Positions 38,042 to 47,479 of a stretch of 64,000 bases of DNA are shown in pieces. The DNA lies in contig NZ_VFTC01000012.1 of NCBI RefSeq assembly GCF_007003975.1, forward strand, positions 62,001 to 126,000. Reading direction: 5' to 3'. The translations under genes and the position numbers were made by a program. How positions within the stretch are numbered: position 1 is the first letter of the stretch; each line of letters opens with the position of its first letter. Below the pieces are notes generated by a model. It was not told the DNA's origin, made no database searches, and was given only the letters and a program-made list of their open reading frames with translations. Source of the DNA: Mesorhizobium sp. WSM4306. GTDB lineage: Bacteria; Pseudomonadota; Alphaproteobacteria; Rhizobiales; Rhizobiaceae.

Positions 38042-39532
38042 ATGACTTTGAGACCATTGATCGCCTTCGCCAAATTTGCCGCGCCTAAAAAGGGCAGCGT
38101 CTTCGTGCTGGCGGCCGACGATGGCGGTCTTGGCGAGCCGGCAAAGGCCTGCGATCCGGATGGAACGCTGGCGCGGGCGTTTCCGGTGGCGGATTTTTCC
38201 GGAAAATTTGCCGGTGTCGTCGAAGTGCTGGCGCCGCAGGGGACATCGCTCGACCGGCTGGTGGCGATCGGCGCCGGCAAGGTTGCCGGTCTCGATGACT
38301 TTGCCTGGCTGAAGCTTGGCGGCACCATTGCGGCGTCCCTGCGCAAGGCGACCGAAGTGGCCATCATTCTCGATGTGCCGGGCGCAAAAATTGGCGCCAA
38401 GCAAGCGGCGAACCTGGCTGCCGGCATCGTCCTGCGCAGCTACGCCTTCGACAAATACAAGACCAGGAAGGACAAGGACGACGCCGAGCCGAAGAAACCG
38501 GTCAAGGTCACCATCCACACCGCCGATCCGGCCGCCGCGAAAAAGGCCTTCGCCGACGAAGTGGCGGTGATTGATGGCGTGCTTCTCGCGCGCGATCTGG
38601 TCAACGAACCGGCCAATGCACTCGGCCCGGTCGAATTCGCCGCCCGCGCCAAGGAACTGGAAGCACTTGGCGTCGAGGTCGAGATCCTCACCGAGAAGGA
38701 AATGAAGAAGCTCGGCATGGGCTCGCTGCTCGGTGTCGCCCAAGGCTCGCCGCGCGGCGCCCGCATGGCTGTCATGCAATGGAAGGGCGGCAAGGCCAAG
38801 GATGCGCCGGTCGCCTTCGTCGGCAAGGGCGTCACCTTCGACACCGGCGGCAATTCCATGAAGCCGGCTTCCGGCATGGAAGACATGAAGGGCGACATGG
38901 GCGGTGCGGCGGCGGTCACAGGGCTCATCCAGGCGTTGGCGGCGCGCAAGGCAAAGGCCAATGTCGTCGGCATCATCGGGCTGGTGGAAAATGCCGTCGA
39001 CGGCCACGCCCAGCGCCCCGGCGACATCGTCACCTCCATGTCGGGCCAGACCATCGAGGTGCTCAACACCGATGCCGAAGGCCGCCTCGTGCTGGCCGAT
39101 GCGCTGTGGTACTGCAACGACCGTTTCCAGCCGAAATTCATGGTCAATCTGGCGACGCTGACCGGCGCCATCATGGTCGCGCTTGGCCAGCACTATGCCG
39201 GCCTGTTCTCCAACAATGACGAACTGTCGGACAGGTTGACAACGGCCGGCCAGGCGACGCAGGAGCGGCTGTGGCGCATGCCGCTTGGGCCCGAATACGA
39301 CAAGCTGATCGATTCCAAGAGCGCCGACATGAAGAACATTGGCGGCCGCTATGGCGGCGCCATCATAGCGGCGCAGTTCCTGCAGCGCTTCGTCAAGGAA
39401 ACGCCGTGGGCGCATCTCGACATCGCCGGCACCGCGATGGGCTCACCGCCGAGCGAGATCAACCAGTCCTGGGGCTCGGGTTTCGGCGTCAGGCTGCTCG
39501 ACCGCCTGGTGCGCGACAATTACGAGGGATAG
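38042..39532 (+). CDS. pepA: leucyl aminopeptidase
   Basis: The 496-residue M17 metallo-aminopeptidase releases N-terminal residues from peptides in the cytoplasm. It has the signature [14 protein letters not shown] and metal-site elements [10 protein letters not shown] and GDMGGAAAV. Length matches PepA (about 500). The ATG at 38042 follows AGGA. It is followed 8 bases later by holC, a pairing I remember from many proteobacteria. Confidence 0.97.
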   Translation: MTLRPLIAFAKFAAPKKGSVFVLAADDGGLGEPAKACDPDGTLARAFPVADFSGKFAGVVEVLAPQGTSLDRLVAIGAGKVAGLDDFAWLKLGGTIAASLRKATEVAIILDVPGAKIGAKQAANLAAGIVLRSYAFDKYKTRKDKDDAEPKKPVKVTIHTADPAAAKKAFADEVAVIDGVLLARDLVNEPANALGPVEFAARAKELEALGVEVEILTEKEMKKLGMGSLLGVAQGSPRGARMAVMQWKGGKAKDAPVAFVGKGVTFDTGGNSMKPASGMEDMKGDMGGAAAVTGLIQALAARKAKANVVGIIGLVENAVDGHAQRPGDIVTSMSGQTIEVLNTDAEGRLVLADALWYCNDRFQPKFMVNLATLTGAIMVALGQHYAGLFSNNDELSDRLTTAGQATQERLWRMPLGPEYDKLIDSKSADMKNIGGRYGGAIIAAQFLQRFVKETPWAHLDIAGTAMGSPPSEINQSWGSGFGVRLLDRLVRDNYEG

Positions 39533-39540
39533 AGCCGGAT

Positions 39541-39990
39541 ATGGCAGACGTCCTTTTCTACCACCTGACCGAATCGACGCTGGAGGATGCGCTCCCCGGC
39601 CTGCTCGAGCGCAGCGTCGATCGCGGTTGGCGCGCCGTGGTGCAGACCGGCACCGAGGAGCGGCGCGACGCGCTCGACCAGCATCTGTGGACATTCAGGG
39701 ACGATTCGTTCCTGGCCCATGCGACCGACCGCGAAGCCTATCCGGCCGAGCAGCCGATCCTCCTGACCACGAGCGAAGCCAATCCGAACCAGGCGCAGAT
39801 CCGCTTCCTCGTCGATGGCGCAGCACCCGCCGATCTCGCCGGCTACGAACGCGCCGTGTTCCTGTTCGACGGCCATGACGCGGCCCAGGTCGAAGGCGCC
39901 CGCACGCATTGGAAGATGTTGAAGGAGGCCGGCCACGCGGTCACCTATTGGCAGCAGACGCCAGACCGGCGCTGGGAGCGCAAGGCTTGA
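39541..39990 (+). CDS. holC: DNA polymerase III subunit chi
   Basis: The 149-residue protein begins MADVLFYHLTES and has the HolC pattern RGWRAVVQTG, LDQHLWTF, SFLAHA and ERAVFLFDGH. Chi links the clamp loader to single-strand-binding protein. It lies 8 bases after pepA, a pairing seen in many proteobacteria. Confidence 0.93.
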   Translation: MADVLFYHLTESTLEDALPGLLERSVDRGWRAVVQTGTEERRDALDQHLWTFRDDSFLAHATDREAYPAEQPILLTTSEANPNQAQIRFLVDGAAPADLAGYERAVFLFDGHDAAQVEGARTHWKMLKEAGHAVTYWQQTPDRRWERKA

Positions 39991-40084
39991 GCGCTTCGCC
40001 TATGGTCTTGAAAACGACGCTGTTCTAGCCGAACGGTCTAATCTAGGGATTGCAAAAAAGCGCAACTCACGCGGCGGGCTGAGA

Positions 40085-41074
40085 ATGCGGGTCAAGATCA
40101 TCGGAACCGGGCGAGCCGTGCCCGCTCAATGCGTGACGTCGCGCAGTCTCGACGCGCGGCTGGGGCTTGGCGATGGCCATCTCGAAGCTGCCACCGGCGT
40201 CATTGAGCGCTATGTCTGCGAGGCCGAATCGCAGGTCGATCTCGCCTGTGCGGCGGCGCGCCTCGCACTCACCGATGCCGGCATCGATGCCAGCAACGTT
40301 GACCTGGTGATCGGCGGTTGCGGCGTGCCTTACCAGCCGCTGCCATCGACCGCGCCGCTGGTCATGCAGCGTCTCGGCCTGGCGGATGGATCGGCCGCCG
40401 CCTTCGACGTCAACAGCTCCTGCCTCGGCTTCCTCACCGCTTTCGAGACCGCATCGCGGCTGATCGAGGCCGGGCAATGCCGCACCGCGCTGGTGTTTTC
40501 TTCCGAGATCGCCTCGCGCGCTCTGCCGTGGCAGGATCAGCCGGAAATCGCGGCCTTGTTTGGTGATGGCGCGGCGGCCGCGGTGCTGCAGCAGGCAGCG
40601 CCTGGCGAGGGCAGGGTGGCGGCCAATCTGATGCGCACCTATCCCTCAGCCTATGAAGCCTGCAGCATCGCCTCCGGCGGCACGCGTTTCGACTTTCACC
40701 GTCAGCCGGAGGAATTTGCCCGCCACAGTCTCTTCCACATGGACGGCAAGGAGTTGTTTCGCGTGACGGCGCGTCATTTCAACGGCTTCGTTGCCGAATT
40801 GCTCGATCGTGCCGGCTGGCGGCGGGACGATGTCGATGTCGTCGTGCCGCATCAGGCGAGCCCCTTAGCGCTCGCCCACATGGCCCGCCAGACCGGCTTT
40901 GCGCCGGAGAAGCTGATCGATATCGCGGCGCGCCACGGCAACCAGATTGCCGCTTCCATTCCCTTCGCGCTCGATGTCGCGCGCCGTGAGCGGCGCGTCG
41001 GGCCGAGCGCTAAAGTGCTGTTCCTCGGCACCTCGGCCGGCGTGTCGTTCGGCGGCATGGCGCTGGAAGCCTGA
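40085..41074 (+). CDS. FabH-like 3-oxoacyl-ACP synthase III / OleA-like ketosynthase
   Basis: The 329-residue thiolase-fold enzyme has a complete Cys113-His256-Asn286 triad (NSSCLGF, VPHQAS, HGNQIA), so it should condense acyl thioesters. It differs from housekeeping FabH in the region around PYQPLPSTAP and lies outside any fab cluster. FabH-fold relatives in secondary pathways (OleA and others) join two acyl chains. It is the first of six tightly packed genes; the next starts two bases after its stop. The substrate is unknown. Ribosome sequence GGGCTGAGA precedes the ATG weakly. Confidence 0.85.
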   Translation: MRVKIIGTGRAVPAQCVTSRSLDARLGLGDGHLEAATGVIERYVCEAESQVDLACAAARLALTDAGIDASNVDLVIGGCGVPYQPLPSTAPLVMQRLGLADGSAAAFDVNSSCLGFLTAFETASRLIEAGQCRTALVFSSEIASRALPWQDQPEIAALFGDGAAAAVLQQAAPGEGRVAANLMRTYPSAYEACSIASGGTRFDFHRQPEEFARHSLFHMDGKELFRVTARHFNGFVAELLDRAGWRRDDVDVVVPHQASPLALAHMARQTGFAPEKLIDIAARHGNQIAASIPFALDVARRERRVGPSAKVLFLGTSAGVSFGGMALEA

Positions 41075-41076
41075 CC

Positions 41077-42069
41077 ATGGGACGCGTGCTCGTCACCGGC
41101 GCCAGCGGTTTCCTCGGCTCGCATGTCCTGGCGCGGCTGGCGGCAATGGGCACACCGGCGTTCGGCCTTGGCCGCGATGCCGAGCGTTGTGCGGCGCTCG
41201 AAGCCGCCGGTCACGAGATCATTCGCCTCGATCTGTCCAAACCGTTCGATGCCGCTGCCGAACACGATCTCGGAGGCCTCGATGCGATCGTCCATTGCGC
41301 GGCGCTTTCTGCGCCCTTTGGCCGACTTGCGGATTTCAAGACCGCCAATGTCGCAGCTACCCAGAACCTCGTCGATTTTGCCCGCCGGCAAGGGGTGCGC
41401 CGCCTCGTCCATATCTCCAGTCCGTCGGTCTGTTTCGCCTATCGCGACCAGCTCAGTGTCAGCGAAGACGCTGGCCTGCCGCCGCCGGTCAATCACTATG
41501 CACGCACCAAGCGACAGGCTGAGGAAATCGTTCTGGCCTCGCCTGAAATCGGCCCGGTGCTGCTGCGTCCTCGCGGCCTCTACGGCCGGGGCGACCGCAC
41601 GCTGCTGCCGCGCCTGCTGCAGGTGGCGCGGCAGCGCCCGCTGCCGCTGTTCCGCGACGGCCAGGCGCGCATCGATCTCACTTACATCGATGACGTCGTC
41701 GATGCTGTGCTTGCCGCTCTGTCCGCAGGCTGCACTGCCGAGGGTCACATCTTCAACGTCTCCAGCGGCGAGGTGGTGCCGGTGCGCCGCATTGCCGAGG
41801 CGGCCTGCGCCCGCGCCGGTGTGCAGCCACGCTGGCGCAAAATGCCGCTTTTGCCCGCAATGCTGGCAGCCGGGTTGGCGGAGACGGTGGCTGAACTTCT
41901 GCCCGGCCGGCCCGAGCCGCCGGTGACGCGCTACGGTCTTGGCCTGTTCGCCTACGCCCAGAGCCTCGACATTGCCAAGGCCCGCCGCATCCTCGGCTGG
42001 GCGCCGAAAGTGTCGTTCGAGGAAGGGCTCGACCGCACATTCGGCAAGGCGGCGGAGGGGGCTGCGTGA
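41077..42069 (+). CDS. NAD-dependent epimerase/dehydratase (3-beta-HSD-like)
   Basis: The 330-residue extended SDR has TGASGFLGS at the N-terminus, a catalytic HYARTKRQAE (Tyr-x3-Lys) and a hydrophobic C-terminal part. It resembles the 3-beta-hydroxysteroid-dehydrogenase group, to which OleD belongs, more than sugar epimerases, judging by PRGLYGRGD and the late hydrophobic segment. In this operon it could reduce the beta-keto group formed by the preceding ketosynthase. That role is inferred. Its stop overlaps the next start by four bases. Confidence 0.85.
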   Translation: MGRVLVTGASGFLGSHVLARLAAMGTPAFGLGRDAERCAALEAAGHEIIRLDLSKPFDAAAEHDLGGLDAIVHCAALSAPFGRLADFKTANVAATQNLVDFARRQGVRRLVHISSPSVCFAYRDQLSVSEDAGLPPPVNHYARTKRQAEEIVLASPEIGPVLLRPRGLYGRGDRTLLPRLLQVARQRPLPLFRDGQARIDLTYIDDVVDAVLAALSAGCTAEGHIFNVSSGEVVPVRRIAEAACARAGVQPRWRKMPLLPAMLAAGLAETVAELLPGRPEPPVTRYGLGLFAYAQSLDIAKARRILGWAPKVSFEEGLDRTFGKAAEGAA

Positions 42070-42890
42070 GGATCGTCTTCGCAAACAGCGCCTGGGTCAG
42101 TGCGGCCGAGCGCCTGATCCTGCGCGGCGGCAGCTGGGCGAAGGTCAGACTGCGTGTCCGCTACGGGCTGATCCTACATCCGCAGGCGGGTCCAGTGCTG
42201 ATCGACACCGGTTACACGCCGCATGTGACCCAAGGGAGCGAGCGCAGCACGGCGCTGCGTCTCTACAGTGCGATCCTCCGGCCCGAACTCAACGAAGCCG
42301 CGCAGCCGCTGCCGGTTCTGGCGCGCTTCGGCCTGTCGCCGCAGGATGTGCGAACCGTCATTGTTACGCATTTCCATGCCGATCACATGTCGGGCCTGTC
42401 GCTGTTTCCCCATGCCCGCTTCATCGCCAAAGACGCCGCCTGGGCGCGCGCCAAGGCCAAGACAGCTCGACAGAATCTGCGCCACGGCGTTTTCAAGGAA
42501 CTGTTTCCGCCGGATTTCGAGGCACGGCTCGACGGACTGTCGTCGAAGCGGCGTGTCGAGCCACGTGGTGATGTGCCCGGCGGTGCCGACCTGTTCGGCG
42601 ACGGCAGCGTTATCGCCGTCGATCTGCCCGGCCATGCCGATGGCCAGTTCGGACTGTTGTTTCAAAATATGGAGCGGCCGCTGCTCTACGCCGTCGATGC
42701 GCAATGGCTGATCGCAGCCCTTGTCGAAAACCGGACGCCCGGTCTGCCGGCTGCCTTGCTGGCCGAAGATGCCGCCGCGCTCGACCCGACCAGCGCGATG
42801 TTGCGCCGGTTTCTGGCAACCGGCGGCGAGGTCATGCTTTGCCATGATCCGGCGATGACGGCGTACGATCTGGCCGGAGAGGGCGCATGA
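42066..42890 (+). CDS. MBL-fold metallo-hydrolase (lactonase-like)
   Basis: The 274-residue protein has the metal motif HFHADH (residues 102-107), then DLPGHADGQ, AVDAQW and a late CHDP. This is the complete MBL metal set, of the kind seen in AHL lactonase-like enzymes. The start is a GTG at 42066 within the stop of the previous gene (GTGA), with GGAGGGG upstream. The reaction is probably ester, lactone or thioester hydrolysis of an intermediate. Confidence 0.85.
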   Translation: MRIVFANSAWVSAAERLILRGGSWAKVRLRVRYGLILHPQAGPVLIDTGYTPHVTQGSERSTALRLYSAILRPELNEAAQPLPVLARFGLSPQDVRTVIVTHFHADHMSGLSLFPHARFIAKDAAWARAKAKTARQNLRHGVFKELFPPDFEARLDGLSSKRRVEPRGDVPGGADLFGDGSVIAVDLPGHADGQFGLLFQNMERPLLYAVDAQWLIAALVENRTPGLPAALLAEDAAALDPTSAMLRRFLATGGEVMLCHDPAMTAYDLAGEGA

Positions 42891-44143
42891 ACGGGCCGGC
42901 CGAAGCGGTTCGTACGTTTGCGCTGACGCAATGGGTCTCGCGCAAGAGCCGCGCGAATTTCGAGCGCTGGCAGGCGCAGGCCTTGCGCCGCTTTCTCGAG
43001 CGCGACCTGCCGCGTGCCCCGTTCTACGGCAAGGCGCCACGTCATCTCGATGACCTGCCGGTGACCGACAAGGCGACGCTGATGGCCAATTTCGAGCGCT
43101 TCAACATCCGCGGCGTCACGGTCGCCGAGGCCTGGAAAGCGCAGGCTGGCGATGGCCGCATCGGCGATCTGACGGTCGGCGCCAGCACCGGCACGTCGGG
43201 CAATCGCGGCCTGTTCGTTATTTCGGAAGCGGAGAAATACCGCTGGCTGGGCACGATCCTGGCCAAGGCCGTGCCCGATCTACTCTGGCGCCGGCAGCGT
43301 GTGGCGGTGATCTTGCCGCAAAACACCGGGCTTTATGAAAGCGCCCGCAAATCGCGGCGCATCGATCTCGGCTTCTTCGACCTGACGCGCGGGCCGGAGA
43401 GCTGGCGCGCAGCGCTTGAGGATTTTGCACCGACGGTGATCATCGCGCCGCCAAAGATGCTGCGGCATTTCGCGGCCGAGAACTTTCGGCTCAAGCCACA
43501 GCGGGTCTTTAGCGCCGCCGAGACGCTCGATCCTGTCGACCGCCCGGTCATCGAAACATTCTTCCGTCTACCGCTCGATCAGATTTACATGGCGACGGAA
43601 GGGCTGTTCGCCGTCACGTGCCGAAAGGGCGGGCTGCATCTGGCAGAGGATTCAGTGTACTTCGAGTTCGAGCCGGCGGGCGACGGGCTGGTCATGCCGC
43701 TGGTCACCGCCTTTCGCCGCCAGACCCAGATCATGGCGCGCTACCGGATGAACGATCTGTTGCGGCTCTCCGAAACACCATGCCGCTGCGGCTCGCCGCT
43801 GCGCACCGTGGATGAGATCGTCGGCCGCATGGACGATGCTTTCCGGCTGGCGTCGCCGCATGGGAAGATTCTTGTGACGCCCGACATCCTGCGCAATGCC
43901 GTGCTCAAGGCGGACAGGCGCATCGACGATTTCCGCCTGGTGCAGACCGCGCCCGACACGATCGAGCTCAGCTTTGCGCCCGGGCTTGCCGACGAAGCCG
44001 CCGGTGCCGCGCATCAGGCCGTGCGCAATTTGCTGGCGGCGCGACAGGTGACAGCTTTGGTCAGCCTTATGCGTAGGGACCTGCCGCTGGAGACAGGCCG
44101 CAAGCTGCGCCGGGTTGAATCCCGGCTGGGAGCTGGGCCGTGA
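42887..44143 (+). CDS. F390-synthetase-like adenylate-forming enzyme
   Basis: The 418-residue protein belongs to the AMP-binding superfamily: P-loop STGTSG (residues 100-105), YMATEG, RYRMND and a late GRKLRR Lys that fits the catalytic A10 lysine. Its closest remembered relatives are the F390-synthetase/PaaK-like 'adenylate-forming' proteins of unknown substrate. A short Cys motif PCRCGS lies at about residue 300. ATG 42887 overlaps the previous stop (ATGA), with GGAGAGG upstream. It likely activates a carboxylate in the pathway. Confidence 0.85.
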   Translation: MNGPAEAVRTFALTQWVSRKSRANFERWQAQALRRFLERDLPRAPFYGKAPRHLDDLPVTDKATLMANFERFNIRGVTVAEAWKAQAGDGRIGDLTVGASTGTSGNRGLFVISEAEKYRWLGTILAKAVPDLLWRRQRVAVILPQNTGLYESARKSRRIDLGFFDLTRGPESWRAALEDFAPTVIIAPPKMLRHFAAENFRLKPQRVFSAAETLDPVDRPVIETFFRLPLDQIYMATEGLFAVTCRKGGLHLAEDSVYFEFEPAGDGLVMPLVTAFRRQTQIMARYRMNDLLRLSETPCRCGSPLRTVDEIVGRMDDAFRLASPHGKILVTPDILRNAVLKADRRIDDFRLVQTAPDTIELSFAPGLADEAAGAAHQAVRNLLAARQVTALVSLMRRDLPLETGRKLRRVESRLGAGP

Positions 44144-45288
44144 ACCGGCCTGCCGCATCAGAGCCCACCCTGTTGGGACTTGGGCAACTGGACCGGGTGG
44201 AGAACAACCCGCGCGAGGTCGAGGCCTTCGTGCGGCTCTTCAACGAGGTGCCCGTGCGCGATCTCATCGGCAATTTGACGGTATCGGTCGAGACCTTCGA
44301 GATCGCCGGCCGCTCCTTTCCCCTGACGCTGAACGACAGAAGCGAAGCGCCGAATTGCTATATCTGCTGCCCGTCCAGCGCCTATATCGACTATGCCATC
44401 GACGAGACCCGCAATTTCGTCTCCTCGCCTTTGCTGCAAAAGGCGATCCGGATGCTGATCGGCCTATGCGCACCGCTGGTCAGGGCCAGCGGCCTCGACC
44501 ATCAGGTGCAGGTCAACAACTGGCTCTATTCGACCAATCCGGTGCCGTTGCTCGACCGCAAGACGGTCGCTGCGATCCGCGACGATCTCACCGCGCGTTT
44601 TCCCGACCGCGCTGTTCTCATCCGTTCGCTGAACGAGATCGCCGATCCCTCGACCATCGCGGCGCTGAAGGCGGAAGGGTTCCGTATGCTGGCGGCGCGG
44701 CAGATTTACATCTTCGCCAACCGCGGTTCGGCCATGACCAACGACATGAAGCGCGACCGCAAGCGGTTGCGCACGACGGCGTTCGAGAGGGTCGGCGCTG
44801 CCGACTTTGCCGAAGCCGACTATGCGCGCAGCGAAGCGCTTTATCGCATGCTCTATCTCGACAAATACACGCCGCTCAACCCGCATTACACCGCACACTA
44901 TATCAGCGAGATGCACCGTCGCGGCATCCTCAAGCTGGCGGGTCTGCGCCGTCCCGGGGGTGAACTGGTCGCCGTTACCGCGCTGTCGAAAAACGGCAGC
45001 ACACTGACGCAGCCGATCGTCGGCTACGACACCGGCCTGCCGGTGAGTGAGGGCCTTTACCGCATGATGATGGCGCTGGCGCAGGACCATGCCGCCGCGC
45101 ATGGCCTGTTTTTCAACATGAGCGCCGGTGCGGCCGCCTTCAAACGCTTGCGCGGCGCCGTAGCGACGGTGGAATACAACGCCATTTATGCCGGCCATCT
45201 GCCGCGCCGCCAACGCATGGCAGTGCGGATCATGGAATTTGTGCTCGCGAAGATCGGCATTCCCCTGCTCAGGAGATTTGAACTTTGA
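44140..45288 (+). CDS. GNAT-like acyltransferase-fold protein
   Basis: The 382-residue protein shows two parts. An N-terminal region of about 200 residues carries NCYICCPSSAYIDYA. The C-terminal half looks GNAT/FemAB-like, with LDKYTPLNPHYTAHY, LAGLRRPGGELVAV and MALAQDHAAAHGL. GNAT proteins transfer acyl groups from CoA or ACP to amines. The start is a GTG at 44140 overlapping the previous stop (GTGA) with GGGAG upstream. No named family is recognised with certainty. It is the fifth gene of the operon. Confidence 0.7.
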   Translation: MNRPAASEPTLLGLGQLDRVENNPREVEAFVRLFNEVPVRDLIGNLTVSVETFEIAGRSFPLTLNDRSEAPNCYICCPSSAYIDYAIDETRNFVSSPLLQKAIRMLIGLCAPLVRASGLDHQVQVNNWLYSTNPVPLLDRKTVAAIRDDLTARFPDRAVLIRSLNEIADPSTIAALKAEGFRMLAARQIYIFANRGSAMTNDMKRDRKRLRTTAFERVGAADFAEADYARSEALYRMLYLDKYTPLNPHYTAHYISEMHRRGILKLAGLRRPGGELVAVTALSKNGSTLTQPIVGYDTGLPVSEGLYRMMMALAQDHAAAHGLFFNMSAGAAAFKRLRGAVATVEYNAIYAGHLPRRQRMAVRIMEFVLAKIGIPLLRRFEL

Positions 45289-46289
45289 GCGAAGCACGGC
45301 TGCAAAAAGACAAAGACTATTGGCAGGCGGTGATGCGGTCCGCCGACATCAAAGCCAAGCCGAAGCGCATCCTGTTCGACGGCGCGCCGCTGGTGCTGTT
45401 CCGCTCGGCGCAAGGGATCGCTGCCCTGTTCGACCGCTGTGCTCACCGCCTGGTCGAACTGTCGACCGGCAAGGTCATTGGCGGTGAGATCGAATGCCCC
45501 TACCATGGCTGGCGCTACAATGGGGAAGGGCGATGCACCGCCATCCCCGGCCATGTCGGTGATATGCCGCACTATCGCGTCCGCCGCTACGCCGCGATCG
45601 AACGCGACGGCGTCGTCTTCGTCTCGTCAGGCACGCCCGAAGTCGAGCCCTATCTCCACTGCATGCAGGGCAAGGATGTCGTGGTGAAGCGGGTGCGCAG
45701 TTCGGCGCAATCGACGGTGCTCGACGCGGCCGAGAACATTCTCGACGCCACCCACACCCACTTCACGCACAAGGGCGTACTGCGCGGTCTAACGGCAAAA
45801 CGCCATCTCGTGCGCGTCGAGGTGACCGGCGGCGAGGGCTGGGTCGAAAGCTGTTACACCGGCGAGGACCGCCAGCAGGGGCTGGTCAGCCGGCTGCTGG
45901 AAGGCGAGCGCGCCAGGACCATCGGCCGTTATCGCCATCCGGGCATTGTCGAACTGGAATATTGGGGCAAGGTTGGTCTGGCGCTGGCGACCACCTTCCA
46001 TTTGCGCCAGGCCGACGAGCGGACCGTCGAGGGTGTCGGCTGGCTCATCGGTCCGCGCCAAGGCCTGTTCGGAGAGCTCAAGGCGCTGGCCTTCCGGCCG
46101 CTCTTTGCCTTTGCGCTACAGCAGGATCGCCGGGTGCTGAAATCGGCCAGTGACAATACCCTGATACCGCCGCAGGTTCAGCCGGCGATCGGCCCGCTGG
46201 ATTTCCTGCGCCGAGATATAGCGGCCATCATGGATGGCAAGATGCCGTCGGCGGCAGCGGAGCCGCGGGTGTATCAGATCGAGCTCTAA
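45285..46289 (+). CDS. Rieske [2Fe-2S] aromatic-ring-hydroxylase-like oxygenase
   Basis: The 334-residue protein has a Rieske cluster site C52-x-H54 and C71-x2-H74 and a mononuclear-iron site D154-x2-H157-x4-H162, so both centres of a Rieske oxygenase alpha-type subunit are present. No ferredoxin or reductase gene is nearby, so electrons would come from elsewhere. It has a TTG start at 45285 overlapping the previous stop (TTGA), with AGGAG upstream. Last gene of the operon, it may hydroxylate or desaturate the pathway product. Confidence 0.87.
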   Translation: MSEARLQKDKDYWQAVMRSADIKAKPKRILFDGAPLVLFRSAQGIAALFDRCAHRLVELSTGKVIGGEIECPYHGWRYNGEGRCTAIPGHVGDMPHYRVRRYAAIERDGVVFVSSGTPEVEPYLHCMQGKDVVVKRVRSSAQSTVLDAAENILDATHTHFTHKGVLRGLTAKRHLVRVEVTGGEGWVESCYTGEDRQQGLVSRLLEGERARTIGRYRHPGIVELEYWGKVGLALATTFHLRQADERTVEGVGWLIGPRQGLFGELKALAFRPLFAFALQQDRRVLKSASDNTLIPPQVQPAIGPLDFLRRDIAAIMDGKMPSAAAEPRVYQIEL

Positions 46290-46310
46290 GAAACTACGAG
46301 ATCTCTTCTT

Positions 46311-47474
46311 CTACGTCTGATCCGGCCCGTTCCACTCGATGTCGCGCGTCGACGCGGCCTGCAGGCTGATGCGCTGGCGCAGTGCGGTGCCGGCAATCTC
46401 GGCCAGTGCACGCCATTGCGCTTTTCTGGGCGCGGGGTCGCCCGGCCAGTCGAGCAATTCATCGGCCTCGCGCATCGTTTGGCGGAAGCGGCCAAGACCG
46501 CCCGATCGCAGCGCCGCCGGCAGTCCGTAGATCCACATCGCCAGCCGCACCGTCTGCAGCCTGGCGACATCAGGCTTCACCTCCGGACCGTCGTCCAGCA
46601 CAGCGTCGGCAAAGCGCCGCGCATCGCGGAAGAAATGCAGGCCGCTCACGGCGCGCGGATTGCACTCCAGCGGCATCACCGTGCCGTCCTTCTCGCGCAT
46701 CAGGTCGAAGGAGATCTGGCCTGTCCAGGCCGTGCCGGCGACGAAGGTCTCGACAAAGCGCCGGGCAGCCGGATCCTCGACCGGCTCGAAGCAGATACCG
46801 GCACCTTTGCCGGCGCGATAGAGCGACCGGTAGAACGCCAGCGCCTTGAGCTTACCTTCGATCGCCACCGCATAGGCGCTGATCTCCTCACCGGCGATAA
46901 AGCGCTGCGCCACCCAGGGCGCGGCGGGCGAGGGGCGTATGACCGTGAGTTCGTCTGGCGATGGCCGCAGCAGCACGTCACGGGCAAAACGCGACCACAC
47001 CGGTTTGAACACCAGTTCGCGCGAATGGCCGTGCACGCTTTCGAGATCGGCATCGCTTTGCAGCAGAATCGTCTCCGGCACGTCGAGGCCGAGGCTTTGC
47101 GCCAGCCGGATGAAAGCATGTTTGTCGTGGACGCGGGAAAGCATCGCCATATCGGGCGCGAACAGGCGGGCCGGCATGGTGCGGTCGCGCCAGAGTTGGC
47201 CGAGATAAAACAATTCCTCGCAAGTCGGGATAACGAGTTCGATGCCTTCCGCACTCACAAGCGCTTCCACGGATTGTGCATAGGCTTCGCCAGCAAATCG
47301 CGGCGGCGGCAGGCGATGGTAGGCGGCGCATGCCGTGCTCGCCGCAGCGATCGGTCGGGCCGGGCTGTCGGCCAGGATCACCCGCCGCCCGGCGCCATGA
47401 AGCAATCGCGCCAGATGCAAGGCCACCGGCGCGCGGGCGCCGGTGACCAGCACGGTGCTGTCTGCCCCCGCCAC
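46311..47474 (-). CDS. ATP-grasp domain carboxylate-amine ligase-like protein
   Basis: The 387-residue protein has an N-terminal Rossmann-like part (VLVTGARAPVALHLAR) and an ATP-grasp core with ELVFKPVWSRFA, AQRFIAGEEIS and MPLECNPRAVSGLHFF (metal-binding Glu and Asn). ATP-grasp enzymes join a carboxylate to an amine or thiol. It is convergent with the six-gene operon, 21 bases between stops, and may act in the same pathway. Its start is 5 bases after the frameshifted secreted-protein gene on the same strand. The substrate is unknown. Confidence 0.85.
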   Translation of the reverse strand: MAGADSTVLVTGARAPVALHLARLLHGAGRRVILADSPARPIAAASTACAAYHRLPPPRFAGEAYAQSVEALVSAEGIELVIPTCEELFYLGQLWRDRTMPARLFAPDMAMLSRVHDKHAFIRLAQSLGLDVPETILLQSDADLESVHGHSRELVFKPVWSRFARDVLLRPSPDELTVIRPSPAAPWVAQRFIAGEEISAYAVAIEGKLKALAFYRSLYRAGKGAGICFEPVEDPAARRFVETFVAGTAWTGQISFDLMREKDGTVMPLECNPRAVSGLHFFRDARRFADAVLDDGPEVKPDVARLQTVRLAMWIYGLPAALRSGGLGRFRQTMREADELLDWPGDPAPRKAQWRALAEIAGTALRQRISLQAASTRDIEWNGPDQT

Positions 47475-47479
47475 CCGTA

